Shown: positions 1 through 8,687, numbered from the stretch's first letter. The stretch is DNA of 20,695 bases from Chitinophagaceae bacterium (GCA_021151685.1 JAGKWS010000072.1:1-20695), one strand, 5' to 3'. A program made the numbers and translations. Notes: generated from the sequence alone by a model not told the origin.

Positions 1-1065
1 TGCATAGGTAGTAGCACCACCAGCGGGGTTGGCACTCAGCGTAGCCGTACCACCCACACATATAGCACCACTGTTGGTGGGTGCCGCTGTTGGTGTCGTG
101 TTAACCGTTACCGATGTCGTATACACCGTAGCAGGAGCACATGTTCCATTGGCAACAGTTAGTGAATAAACGCCCGTAACCGTTGGACTAAGTGTCGGAT
201 TTTCAAGTAACGATGTATAACCATCTGGACCAGTCCACGACCACGAAGTAGTTAATGTAGTATTGGCAGATAACGCAACCTCGCCGCCGGAACAGATAGG
301 CCCATTATTTGAAGGCGCAGCTGTCGGTGCCGGATTAACTGTAACTGATGTGGTGTAGACCACCGAGGAAGAACAACCTGTCAATGTATTACTAAGCGTT
401 ACAGAATAGGTGGCTGTAGCAGACGGCGAAACCGAAGGGTTTTCATCAGAAGAAGTAAAGCCCGATGGACCTGACCAACTCCACTGATTTGCGTATGCAC
501 TATTAGCCCTGATGGTGGTGTGCTCGCCAGCGCAAATCACACCGTCTGTAGTAGCACCTGTTGATACCGGAATAGGATTTACCGTAACAATCGTTGAGAA
601 AACGGTTGATGAACTACAACCTGTCACGGTATTATTAAGAGTCAAAGAGTAACTACCCGCCGATGCAGATGGCAGAGATGGATTCTGCAAAGTAGACGTG
701 AAACCGCCAGGGCCTGTCCAGCTCCATTGATTGGCATTGGAAGAATTTGCAGTAAAACCAACGCCCGAACCAGCACATATAGGGCTACTATTTGATGGGC
801 CGGATGACGATGGAGTTGCATTCAACGAAACAACTGTGGAATACACCTTTGTACAACCACTTCCGTTATTTACCGTTACTGTATAAGTACCTTGGGCCGC
901 CATAGATACTGACGAAATACTTGGATTTTGTTCTGTCGACGTAAATGAATTGGGGCCCACCCACGAATAGCTGGCCACATTTTCGGGGGAATTGGCAAAA
1001 AGGTTCAATGTATTACCAGTACAAACAGGTGCGTTGTTTGATGCACTTGTTAAAGAAGGAGATGG
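1..1065 (-). repeat. Tandem ~243-bp Ig-like coding repeats, distal block
   Basis: The codons for the invariant Trp of the WSGP-type motif lie at 961, 718, 475 and 235, spacings of 243, 243 and 240 bases (81, 81 and 80 residues). Each unit has a Cys-x-G near its start, the Trp motif, an ENP/QNP turn, a TYSxT strand and a Cys before the TVxxTSVTVN linker. A further unit begins at the window edge. Protein similarity is strong and DNA similarity moderate, as expected for an old tandem expansion. Confidence 0.8.
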
Positions 1066-4000
1066 TGATACGGAATAAGTAAATGTAACATCATCCATAC
1101 GCCATGTTACGGTACCCGAAGATGGAGAGCCAGAACCGCTATGCCCGTAAATGCGCACATTAATTGCAGTATTGGGCGCACCGGTAACTGCAGTAAACGT
1201 AGGAGACGCTAAGGTCCATGTACTGGTATTAGGAATAGTTCCCGATGCAAGTACCATACTGCCAAAGCCTGCAACATCCGATGTAATGGTATAGCCCTGC
1301 GGACCAGTCCCTGTACTACGTGCACCGAACGATGCTCCGGTTACGGTGAGGCAGTAGCCGGAATTAGGTGTCAATAAATAGTTGATGTATGCTGAAGAAG
1401 TGCTGAATGCACCAAGTGCCACAGCATTGCCAATATTGCCTCCACCAGTGGCACCGGTATAACCGCTACTTGCAGAAGTTGAGTTGATAGCGGACGACAC
1501 GGTACCAAAAGAATTACCTATGGTAGCGATACAACTTGATGCCGTAACCACAGATGGGTTTGACGATGAAGCCGCCTGAGGAGTAAGCGCAGTATAGTTC
1601 CAGACCAAATTACCAGAAGCAGGCAGAACATTTATTGTAGCAGTCCCGATACATCCAGCAAGGCTGGTACCGGTAACAGTATAGGTAGTGGCCGAAGATG
1701 GTGTAGCAGTAACAGAACTGCCGGTGGTGGCACTCAATCCGCTTGAGGGTGACCACGTATAGGTAGCGGCACCAAACGCGGTAAACGTACTGCCGGCCAT
1801 ACCTGTGGTGGGCGTAACGGAGACCGTAGGCAATGCGTTTACAGTAACAGTAGTGGTATATACGGTACCGGGGCTACAACCGTTACCTGCGCGACTTACG
1901 GTAAGCGAATAAGTACCAGTACCGGCAATACTGAAAGAAGGATTCTGCAAAGTGGATGTATAACCCGAGGGGCCACTCCACAACCAACTTGTTGCCCCTG
2001 TTGAATTGGCAGACAACGTTACAGATGCACCTGTGCAAACCGGGCCACTGTTGGTAGCTCCGGAAGAAGCAGGCACAGGGAATACGGTAACATTTACAAT
2101 AAATGGTGTTGCCAATGTACAACCGGAACCACTACCACTACTTAAAACAAGAGAGTACGTACCCGTTGCAGTGGGCGTGGCTACTGCATTGGTCAATGTA
2201 GATGTAAAACCATCCGGACCGCTCCAATTCCACGAAGTCGCATCTACAGAATTGGCATTCATGGTAACCGCACCTCCCACACACAACACACCTGAAGTGG
2301 TGATACCTGTAGAAGTAGGTGCATTGTTTACCGTTACAGATGTAGTATACGTCTGACTACAGCCATCCCCTACCCCATTACTTACTGTAACTGTGTAAAT
2401 ACCAGCAGCATCTGTTGTTAGGGTGGGTATTGTAGGATTCTGCAACGTAGAAGTGAACGAATTGGGGCCAGACCACGAATAGCTGGCAACATTGGCCGGG
2501 CTGTTGGCAAATAGCGACAATGTACCGCCTGTACAAACAGGACTACTACTAAAAGCACCAGACAACGATGGCACTGCGTTAACACTAACTACAGCTACCG
2601 CAGAAATGTTACTGGCCACCCCGCAAGTGGTAGTACACCAATAATAAGTGGTAGAGGAAACTGAAGTTGCTATATAATTCTCGGTGGTAGCCCCGGCAAT
2701 AGCTGTACCGGGAGGCGTGTTGGTTGACGACGAAGACCATTGGTAACTAAGACCCGTACCGGTTGCACCACCAGTCAAACCAAGCGATACAGCACCAGTA
2801 CCACAGAAAAATGTGCCGGAGGGCGTAACTGTACCAGCAGCAGGGGTACCAGTACAAGGCGATGCGGAAATTGTTTGCAGATTAGAAGCTGGCACCGGAT
2901 TAGTTCCGGTGAGCGAGGCCGAACAAATAGTAAAACCAGAAAAATCGGTGGCAGCAATGCCAAGAGTGTTGCCTCCTGTGGCACTACCTCCAATTTCGGC
3001 AGTGACATGCAAGTAGCCTGTACTGGCCGAAGGAACCAACTGGGCAATAAATGCAGGGAAAACTTTAATACCTGCCGTGCCCGGACTATTCAATGTAGAC
3101 AATAAAACAGCAGTAGCCGCGTCGAAGGTGGCTGAGGTAGAATACCAGCATTTTATATTATCCACATCAGTTAATGTGTAAGTACCAAGTGTTGTAACAG
3201 TTAAACCAGAAATAGTTGCGGCACTACTTGTAACACCAAGACTATATGTTTGCAACAGATGATTGGCAGTACCCTGCGGTGCCGAACCCGCAGCCGGGCT
3301 GATGCCTGAAACAGCAACAACAGCCGGCACCACCGGTACTGTAGCGGTATTGACACAACCATTTTCATCGGTACCCGTTACTGTATAGGTAGTAGCAACA
3401 ATGGGCGAGGCAACAACAGAGGCACCGGTAGAGGCACTCAGTGCTGTTGCAGGACTCCATTCATACGTATCTGCACCGGTTGCCGTTATAGATGAACAAG
3501 ATGAAGCAGTAGAAGGAGTAACAACTACTGTAGGCAATGCATTTATAGATACAAGGGCATTATCACTCATATTGCTGGTACACCCACCCACAGCATTTGT
3601 GGCAAGCACCGTATAAGTACCTGCGGCAGTATAGGTGCCAATTGTAAAAGGCGACGCACCTGTACCTGCTACCGCAGTACCCACCGGCGACGACCCATTA
3701 TATAGTTGGTAGTTGATACCTGTTTGCGAACCGGATAGACCTATTGAACGACCGCTACCACCGGCACAATAACTGCCCGTGCCTGTAACGGTATATACCG
3801 TAGGTACTACGCACGGTGTGGCTGTAGCCTGACTTGCAGAAACTGCTGTGGTAAGATATGTAGCAGTGATGGCAGTGGGTGTCGCATCCGAGTTGTACTC
3901 AAATGCTTGTACATAATAAGTGGTAGAAGCCGCAAGGCCGGTAACATTCACAGATGTGCCTGTACCATTATACACACAGTAGTAACCCGAAGTACCCAAT

Positions 4001-4863
4001 TGCGTACCGCTGCCAAATGTTACACTGGCGGTGTACAAGGTACCGTCCGAAGGGTTGGTGATGGTACCAGCCGAAGTAGCCTTCATAAACACAGCCCTGC
4101 GGCGGCCATTACCAGCCGTCCAGCTTACGGTCATCGAATTTGTACCCACGGCAGAGAAAGAAATGGCAGAAACCTGAGTAATTGGTCGGGGAATAAAATT
4201 CACGTTATCCCAACTCAAGATGTCCGAACTACTACCACCTGTATGAATCCATCGAAGATAAACATAGTCATTATTGGCAATAGAGGCCCCGCTTACACTC
4301 TGACCGAATGTTACGCCACTGGATATACTGGTTGTAGCATCGGAAAAACTAAGTGAACTTAGTGACGATGTCAATGCCCCGGAAGTTGGAACTACAGAAG
4401 AAGTGCCCGATGACCATGAAACTGAAACAGATGGGCTGCCAGAGGCTGATTTCCACATTTGTCCGGTATACACAACTCGGAATGCAGTTATAGTAGAACC
4501 TGTAAGGTTCTGAAGCCGGAGCGTTGCATTTGCATTTGATGCGGTACCAGAGCCAAGAAATGCGATATTCCCATTACCATACCACCCACCAGAAGTACCT
4601 CCGGCAAGGTCAGTACCTCTGAAAACACTACCATTAGTCCCAGTACCGCGCATATCCCAACTGGTGACCCCAGTTGCGGGACTTGATGTGCCTGCCCAAG
4701 TACCCATATTCTCAATAACATGCGTATTGAAATTGCTGATACTGGCAGTAGTTGTGGGTGCCAATTGCGCCCGAAGACTTGTAGAAAATGTGCTGACTAT
4801 CAATAAGATAACCAAAGAACTGACAATACTCCGGGACCTCCGGTTTGGTAGAAAATGCAACAT
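1..4863 (-). CDS. Giant secreted Ig-like/PKD-like repeat protein (adhesin-like), 3' end beyond window
   Basis: Reading triplets from the ATG at 4863 to base 1 gives 1621 codons with no stop; the C-terminus lies off the left edge. In-frame TAA and TGA codons just upstream fix the start region. Residues 1-32 form a signal peptide: basic NRRSR, then a long hydrophobic stretch, cleavage near LRA-Q. A beta-rich domain follows (about 35-225), then a fibronectin-III-like domain (228-350), Ig/PKD-like units (351-505), a domain resembling the BNR-neuraminidase-associated N-terminal family (about 512-660), an Ig-like unit (680-760), and repeats with a W-S/T/V-GP-x-G/S-F/Y-TS motif. The repeat tryptophans are near 797, 880, 962, 1301, 1382, 1463 and 1543, i.e. 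80-83 residues apart. A second globular domain (about 1080-1263) interrupts the array. Such proteins in Bacteroidota are usually exported by T9SS to the surface; the sorting domain would be outside the window. Adhesion is inference; the exact ligand is unknown. Confidence 0.9.
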   Translation of the reverse strand, partial: MLHFLPNRRSRSIVSSLVILLIVSTFSTSLRAQLAPTTTASISNFNTHVIENMGTWAGTSSPATGVTSWDMRGTGTNGSVFRGTDLAGGTSGGWYGNGNIAFLGSGTASNANATLRLQNLTGSTITAFRVVYTGQMWKSASGSPSVSVSWSSGTSSVVPTSGALTSSLSSLSFSDATTSISSGVTFGQSVSGASIANNDYVYLRWIHTGGSSSDILSWDNVNFIPRPITQVSAISFSAVGTNSMTVSWTAGNGRRRAVFMKATSAGTITNPSDGTLYTASVTFGSGTQLGTSGYYCVYNGTGTSVNVTGLAASTTYYVQAFEYNSDATPTAITATYLTTAVSASQATATPCVVPTVYTVTGTGSYCAGGSGRSIGLSGSQTGINYQLYNGSSPVGTAVAGTGASPFTIGTYTAAGTYTVLATNAVGGCTSNMSDNALVSINALPTVVVTPSTASSCSSITATGADTYEWSPATALSASTGASVVASPIVATTYTVTGTDENGCVNTATVPVVPAVVAVSGISPAAGSAPQGTANHLLQTYSLGVTSSAATISGLTVTTLGTYTLTDVDNIKCWYSTSATFDAATAVLLSTLNSPGTAGIKVFPAFIAQLVPSASTGYLHVTAEIGGSATGGNTLGIAATDFSGFTICSASLTGTNPVPASNLQTISASPCTGTPAAGTVTPSGTFFCGTGAVSLGLTGGATGTGLSYQWSSSSTNTPPGTAIAGATTENYIATSVSSTTYYWCTTTCGVASNISAVAVVSVNAVPSLSGAFSSSPVCTGGTLSLFANSPANVASYSWSGPNSFTSTLQNPTIPTLTTDAAGIYTVTVSNGVGDGCSQTYTTSVTVNNAPTSTGITTSGVLCVGGAVTMNANSVDATSWNWSGPDGFTSTLTNAVATPTATGTYSLVLSSGSGSGCTLATPFIVNVTVFPVPASSGATNSGPVCTGASVTLSANSTGATSWLWSGPSGYTSTLQNPSFSIAGTGTYSLTVSRAGNGCSPGTVYTTTVTVNALPTVSVTPTTGMAGSTFTAFGAATYTWSPSSGLSATTGSSVTATPSSATTYTVTGTSLAGCIGTATINVLPASGNLVWNYTALTPQAASSSNPSVVTASSCIATIGNSFGTVSSAINSTSASSGYTGATGGGNIGNAVALGAFSTSSAYINYLLTPNSGYCLTVTGASFGARSTGTGPQGYTITSDVAGFGSMVLASGTIPNTSTWTLASPTFTAVTGAPNTAINVRIYGHSGSGSPSSGTVTWRMDDVTFTYSVSPSPSLTSASNNAPVCTGNTLNLFANSPENVASYSWVGPNSFTSTEQNPSISSVSMAAQGTYTVTVNNGSGCTKVYSTVVSLNATPSSSGPSNSSPICAGSGVGFTANSSNANQWSWTGPGGFTSTLQNPSLPSASAGSYSLTLNNTVTGCSSSTVFSTIVTVNPIPVSTGATTDGVICAGEHTTIRANSAYANQWSWSGPSGFTSSDENPSVSPSATATYSVTLSNTLTGCSSSVVYTTSVTVNPAPTAAPSNNGPICSGGEVALSANTTLTTSWSWTGPDGYTSLLENPTLSPTVTGVYSLTVANGTCAPATVYTTSVTVNTTPTAAPTNSGAICVGGTATLSANPAGGATTYA
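1840..2570 (-). repeat. Tandem ~246-bp Ig-like coding repeats, proximal block
   Basis: Three units of the same Ig-like family, with the motif Trp codons at 2473, 2224 and 1978 (spacings 249 and 246 bases). They are separated from the distal block by one more divergent PKD-like unit and a ~185-residue non-repeat domain encoded at about 1080-1630. Confidence 0.75.
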
Positions 4864-4915
4864 TACCCTTGAATTTGGGCGCAAAGTCCAACTTCAATGT
4901 TACCCCAAACCGGAG
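4838..4915. repeat. Inverted repeat enclosing the start codon of the giant surface gene
   Basis: Perfect 11-bp arms, CTCCGGTTTGG at 4838-4848 and CCAAACCGGAG at 4905-4915, separated by 56 bases. A nested 6-bp pair, AACATT (4859-4864) and AATGTT (4896-4901), lies inside. On the transcript the AATGTT arm contains the ATG at 4863, so folding would occlude the start. It may be a translational control hairpin, or a REP/MITE-like palindrome that has become the gene's 5' end. Confidence 0.5.
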
Positions 4916-4988
4916 CGAATGTTTCCGATATCTGAAGTTTTCGTTACCAGCTACACTAAATCACATCAGAATATCCTTACAACACATC

Positions 4989-6233
4989 CTATTTCAACCA
5001 ACCAGCATCGGCTATCTGAGAACAAATACGGTTTGCCGCACCAGTATGATTAGCAATAAATTCTTTCATTTTTGCAGCAAGAGCGTTTCTATGCTGGTCA
5101 TCTTGGGTTAGCTCTTTTAGTACTCGAGCAGCTTGTTGCTCATCTATTACAGGAAAAGCACAACCAGCCGCTACCAATGCTACGGCTTCAACAAACTTCT
5201 GATAAATGGGCCCCATAACTATGGGCAAACCAAATATTGCCGGTTCTAATGTATTGTGTATACCACTACGGGCAAAGCCACCACCCACCCATGCCACATC
5301 GCCCCAAGCATAAAGGCTGGAAAGTAGCCCTATATTATCTACAATGAGAACCCGCGCCTGTTCACCCGTCGTTTCCCCCAACTGGGAATAACAGACAGTA
5401 TCTGGAAACAATTGTCGTATAGACTGTATATGCGCAGTATCTATTTCGTGTGGTGCTATAATCAATTTCCAATCAGCAGGCAAGATAGGCAATATAGTAG
5501 ATAGCATTTCTTCGTCGGCTGGCCATGTACTACCTGCTATCAATATCTTGCTTTGTCCTTTGAACGTATTCGCCTCAGGAATTTCTCGCAGTCGCGCGGC
5601 AATTGCATTCACACGGTCGTAACGAGTATCCCCCGACACGGTAACGTTGGTAATGCCGATACTGCGAAGCAAGGTGGCAGAAGTACTGTCTTGTACATGC
5701 AGGTGACTGTAAAAACCCAGCATACGCCTGAAAAACGAGCCCCATGCAGCAAAAAACGGCTGCTGCATTCTGAATGCTGCCGAAACCAATAGTAATGGAA
5801 TGCCCTGCCTATGAACCTGATGCAGGTAGTGGTACCAAAATTCATACTTAACAAATATGACCAGTTTCGGTTGCACTATTTTTATAAAATCACGGGCATT
5901 CGCGGCACCATCCATCGGCAGGTAAAATACGTAATCGGCCATCCCTTGCCCTTTACATACCTCATAACCCGATGGCGAAAAGAAAGTAAGTACAACCTTG
6001 TACGCCGGGTATCGTTGCCGTAGCAAATCAATTAATGGCCGGCCTTGTTCAAATTCTCCCAAAGAGGAGCAGTGTATCCAAATACGCCACTCCGCTTCTG
6101 GCAAAGCTGTCGCCATTTTACTACGCCAGCCCTTCCGGCCGTCTACCCACATAGCCGCCTTAGGGTTGCGCGTGGCAGCAATACGTACCCCCAATCCATA
6201 AGTGGCAAGAAAAAAATTGTAGAATAGTAACAC
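4989..6233 (-). CDS. waaA: 3-deoxy-D-manno-octulosonic acid transferase (Kdo transferase)
   Basis: A 414-residue GT-B glycosyltransferase that adds Kdo from CMP-Kdo to the lipid A precursor at the inner membrane, starting the LPS core. The N-terminal hydrophobic segment (about 1-20) is typical of the membrane anchor. The family motif SSLGEFEQGRP (56-66) includes the conserved Glu60. Further matches are KYEFW (129-133), GDTRYDRV (201-208), AGSTWPADEE (233-242), PHE (261-263), the GGGF...GIHNTLEPA block (317-332) and GPIYQKFVEA (341-350). The start is GTG at 6233: an in-frame TAG sits two codons upstream and the encoded MLLFYNxF beginning fits Bacteroidota WaaA. It lies 54 bases after ruvX on the same strand, with its own candidate -7 box. 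Family assignment is firm. Confidence 0.95.
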   Translation of the reverse strand: MLLFYNFFLATYGLGVRIAATRNPKAAMWVDGRKGWRSKMATALPEAEWRIWIHCSSLGEFEQGRPLIDLLRQRYPAYKVVLTFFSPSGYEVCKGQGMADYVFYLPMDGAANARDFIKIVQPKLVIFVKYEFWYHYLHQVHRQGIPLLLVSAAFRMQQPFFAAWGSFFRRMLGFYSHLHVQDSTSATLLRSIGITNVTVSGDTRYDRVNAIAARLREIPEANTFKGQSKILIAGSTWPADEEMLSTILPILPADWKLIIAPHEIDTAHIQSIRQLFPDTVCYSQLGETTGEQARVLIVDNIGLLSSLYAWGDVAWVGGGFARSGIHNTLEPAIFGLPIVMGPIYQKFVEAVALVAAGCAFPVIDEQQAARVLKELTQDDQHRNALAAKMKEFIANHTGAANRICSQIADAGWLK

Positions 6234-6256
6234 GAGCTACAGTGAATTTAGACCTG

Positions 6257-6264
6257 CAAAGTTA
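6257..6264 (-). promoter_or_regulatory. Candidate -7 box for waaA
   Basis: On the minus strand this reads TAACTTTG, a full match to the Bacteroidota -7 consensus TAnnTTTG, 23 bases before the GTG start of waaA. No clear -33 TTTG is seen at the usual distance, so waaA may also be read through from ruvX. Confidence 0.4.
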
Positions 6265-6287
6265 GCAGCAATACTTTACTACTATTG

Positions 6288-6701
6288 TTACGATCGATGC
6301 TCCATATATTCCTGTAGCATCATAACGGCCGCTACTATGTCTATGAGCCCCTTTTGCTCTCTTTCCGAACGACGTAGTCCCATTCCTGCAATCTCGCGCG
6401 ACGCCATTCGGGATGTCATTCGTTCATCAATTTTTTCCACTGGCATTGCGGGAAATACATTGCCGAATTTTACAATAAATTTCTCTACGATAGGCGTAGC
6501 ATCAGTAGGAGAGTCATCCATATTGAGCGGGTAACCTACAAGCACTTTCTCAACCAGATTGTTGGCTATATATTTCTTTAGATAGCCTATCAGCTCTCCG
6601 GTGTCTACGGTCTCCAAACCGGTGGCAATGATTTGCAACTCGTCGGTAACAGCAATACCGGTACGTTTTTTACCAATATCCAATGCAAGAATCCGTGCCA
6701 T
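6288..6701 (-). CDS. ruvX: Putative pre-16S rRNA nuclease / Holliday junction resolvase-like protein (YqgF/RuvX family)
   Basis: 137 residues, the normal family length, with an RNase H-like fold. The N-terminus has the LALDIGKKRTGIAVTD motif, including the catalytic-type Asp8. VGYPLNMDD (55-63), IDERMTS (91-97) and a C-terminal Asp121 in GLIDIVAAVMML complete the acidic active-site pattern. The family is linked to 16S rRNA 5'-end maturation in E. coli and was earlier described as a Holliday junction resolvase. The ATG at 6701 gives the canonical MARILALDIG start. It lies between rpsP and waaA on the same strand but is separated from rpsP by a strong terminator, so it needs its own promoter; I found none with a good consensus. 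Confidence 0.93.
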   Translation of the reverse strand: MARILALDIGKKRTGIAVTDELQIIATGLETVDTGELIGYLKKYIANNLVEKVLVGYPLNMDDSPTDATPIVEKFIVKFGNVFPAMPVEKIDERMTSRMASREIAGMGLRRSEREQKGLIDIVAAVMMLQEYMEHRS

Positions 6702-6778
6702 GTTGTATTCTTTCTTTATTCGTCAATGCCTTCCATATATCCCAGATGATGGATGCGATCAAACATTTTGTACAAAAC

Positions 6779-6810
6779 AAAAATGCGTCCCTATAACAGG
6801 ACGCATTTTT
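6779..6810 (-). terminator. Rho-independent terminator downstream of rpsP
   Basis: Perfect 12-bp stem: AAAAATGCGTCC (6779-6790) and GGACGCATTTTT (6799-6810), with an 8-base loop. A-rich and T-rich flanks on both sides make it potentially bidirectional. It starts 18 bases after the rpsP stop codon and separates rpsP from ruvX. Confidence 0.88.
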
Positions 6811-6828
6811 TATAAATTCAAATATCAA

Positions 6829-7320
6829 TTATCCTTCTGAATTTTCAGCTGCATCAGCAGCAGTTTCTGCCTCGGCCGCTTTCGCAAGGTTTTTCTCCTC
6901 TACTCTGCGTACAGACTCTTTCATTGTTTCATGACGTTTGTCTGCTTTTTGCTTGCGGTGAGCCTCTTCACGACGTGCAACCAATTCTTCGTGCTCGCCA
7001 TTCCAGCTTTCAAATTTCTCCAAAGCTGTCTGATTGTCAAACAAACCAAGAGATACACCACGCATCAGGTGTTTCAGATACAACACCCCCTTGAAGGAAA
7101 GAATCCTGCGACAAGTGTTGGTTGGCTGTGCGCCCTGGTCCAGCCAGTGCAATGAGCGTTCGCGATTAATACGAATAGTAGCAGGAACCGTCAATGGATT
7201 GTAGGTACCAAGCTTTTCAATGAACTTACCGTCGCGGGGAGCAGTAGTGCTAGCGGCAACGATGAAATAAAATGGGCGTTTTTTAGACCCGTGTCTCTGC
7301 AGGCGAATTTTTACCGACAT
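6829..7320 (-). CDS. rpsP: 30S ribosomal protein S16
   Basis: 163 residues. The first ~80 are a standard S16 core: MSVKIRLQRHGSKKRPFY, an ARD/PRD-GKFIEKLGTYNP block, and the WLDQGAQPTNTCRRIL segment. S16 is a primary assembly protein of the 30S subunit and contacts 16S rRNA. Residues about 85-163 are an added charged Lys/Glu/Ala-rich tail (KQKADKRHE...AAEAETAADAAENSEG), predicted helical; long tails of this sort are common in Bacteroidota S16. The ATG at 7320 is the conserved start. It has its own consensus promoter upstream and a hairpin terminator downstream, so it is probably monocistronic here rather than in the rpsP-rimM-trmD arrangement of other bacteria. Confidence 0.97.
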   Translation of the reverse strand: MSVKIRLQRHGSKKRPFYFIVAASTTAPRDGKFIEKLGTYNPLTVPATIRINRERSLHWLDQGAQPTNTCRRILSFKGVLYLKHLMRGVSLGLFDNQTALEKFESWNGEHEELVARREEAHRKQKADKRHETMKESVRRVEEKNLAKAAEAETAADAAENSEG

Positions 7321-7365
7321 AAATAATAGAAATTATCTTGCGTGAAGCAATGATTTTATGGAATG

Positions 7366-7397
7366 CAAAGATAGAAAGTTTGCGATAAAAACCCAAA
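7366..7397 (-). promoter_or_regulatory. Bacteroidota-type promoter for rpsP
   Basis: Minus strand: -33 box TTTG (7394-7397), 20-base spacer, -7 box TATCTTTG (7366-7373). Both boxes and the spacing match the TTTG-N19-21-TAnnTTTG consensus. The predicted leader to the ATG at 7320 is about 40 bases. Confidence 0.75.
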
Positions 7398-7448
7398 CAA
7401 AACGACTGATTTTAATAGAGTTTTAATCTAAAAATCTTCGGCAATCCC

Positions 7449-8675
7449 CTATCGGGACAATCTCATGCGGCTACTTCGTACAAAAGCTAAAAAACGCGAT
7501 TGAACCCATGCAGAAAACGGCATGGCAACCTGTGGCACCGTGGTGGTATTTCTGGCAGGCACATGCAATATTGCATCATGGTACCGCCGCAGGCAAACAC
7601 TCATGGCAAATTCGGTTTCGGCAATGGTACGGGCAGCAGCCTTTCGCTTTTCTGTAGGTATGGCCGCTACTTCTTGTATTGCAGCAACAGCAGCATCTAT
7701 ATCTCCTGCATCAAACACGCTGAGGCATTGTGCAGCAGCTGGCTGCAGCTCCATATCTTCTATGCCACTCACACGGGTACCCACAAAACCACATCCCATG
7801 GCCAATGCCTCCATCATGGCTATAGGCATCCCTTCAAAGTCGGAGGTAAGCACCAAAACATCGCTACCGGCAAGGTGGGTAGCTACCTGTTGCTGGCTTA
7901 GCCATCCGGGGAACGATACTTTGCCTTTAAGCACACCATTCTCTACAGCCTGCATCAGCGAAGGCCGTGCATCGCCATCGCCAATAATGGTGAGGTGAAA
8001 TGCCACACCAAGCTCATGCAGGCGAGTGGCAATAAGAATCAGGTCGGTGGTGCGCTTCTGATAATGAGACACCCGACCAACATACACCAATTGTATCGTG
8101 TCCATTTTCACAGAAGTGGTAACCGGCATAGCCGGCAAATTGATGCCACATGGTATAACCGGAATCAATGAAGTGTTGATACCCGGCAATAATTCAATTG
8201 CTTTTTGCTGCACCCGGTTCGATACACAGGCAAACACATCAACATCGGCAATGTGTTTTGCTGCCATATCATAATATACCTGTTCGTCGGCATGCAAGAC
8301 ACCTACCAGCGGAAAAGCAGTGTGGCATGCTGCCGCACCTGCCCAAACCGCATAATCGTCGGCCAAAATAATGGGTGTGCCAGCAGGCACTTGTTGCAGA
8401 AGGCCACTGTATACATTAGCCCTATAGTCCGGGGTACCAAATTCAAAATCGCGCCCCACGGCTATAGACACCACTTTAATGGCGGCACAGCCAGCAATAA
8501 GTTGCAACAGAGTTTCCCGCCCACGGCCCGAATAAAATGTGACAGCGGGCTGAACCGTAATAAAATACACTTCGTGCGTTTGTGTAGCCGCAATAGCGGC
8601 ATCGGCCATCCACCGTGTAACCCCACCCCGATGGTAGGGGTGGCATAAAAATGCTATTCGTTTCTTGTTGTTCAT
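7449..8675 (-). CDS. Glycosyltransferase, GT4-like GT-B fold
   Basis: 408 residues without a signal peptide. The N-terminal half carries HPYHRGGVTRWMADAA (12-27), the glycine-rich acceptor-side loop of GT-B enzymes. A linker with VIPCGINLP (173-181) leads into the donor-binding domain: VYVGRVSHYQKRTTDL (197-212), LTIIGDGD (228-235), VSFPGWLS, and the sugar-nucleotide E-x7-E motif EGMPIAMME, with Glu281 and Glu289. The tail after ~370 is not conserved in the family. It likely transfers a sugar in surface polysaccharide, glycolipid or LPS synthesis at the cytoplasmic face of the membrane; donor and acceptor cannot be read from sequence. It stands alone rather than in a polysaccharide cluster and is divergent from glnS. 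No hairpin terminator follows it. Confidence 0.88.
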   Translation of the reverse strand: MNNKKRIAFLCHPYHRGGVTRWMADAAIAATQTHEVYFITVQPAVTFYSGRGRETLLQLIAGCAAIKVVSIAVGRDFEFGTPDYRANVYSGLLQQVPAGTPIILADDYAVWAGAAACHTAFPLVGVLHADEQVYYDMAAKHIADVDVFACVSNRVQQKAIELLPGINTSLIPVIPCGINLPAMPVTTSVKMDTIQLVYVGRVSHYQKRTTDLILIATRLHELGVAFHLTIIGDGDARPSLMQAVENGVLKGKVSFPGWLSQQQVATHLAGSDVLVLTSDFEGMPIAMMEALAMGCGFVGTRVSGIEDMELQPAAAQCLSVFDAGDIDAAVAAIQEVAAIPTEKRKAAARTIAETEFAMSVCLRRYHDAILHVPARNTTTVPQVAMPFSAWVQSRFLAFVRSSRMRLSR

Positions 8676-8687
8676 AAAGACACCGCA

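Noticed and set aside
1..2570. Possible CRISPR-like or satellite repeat because of regular ~243-bp spacing
   Set aside because: The periodicity is that of protein domains in one reading frame; the units are diverged at the DNA level and have no short identical repeats with spacers.
2006..3105. Plus-strand frames of 116 and 121 codons opposite the giant gene
   Set aside because: They are complementary shadows of the Ig-repeat codons; the minus strand has the signal peptide, domain repeats and an uninterrupted 1621-codon frame.
4712..4897. 61-codon minus-strand frame overlapping the start of the giant gene
   Set aside because: Starts at TTG, lies out of frame with the signal-peptide frame over most of its length, and shows no family features. 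Part of it crosses the inverted repeat, which explains its odd composition.
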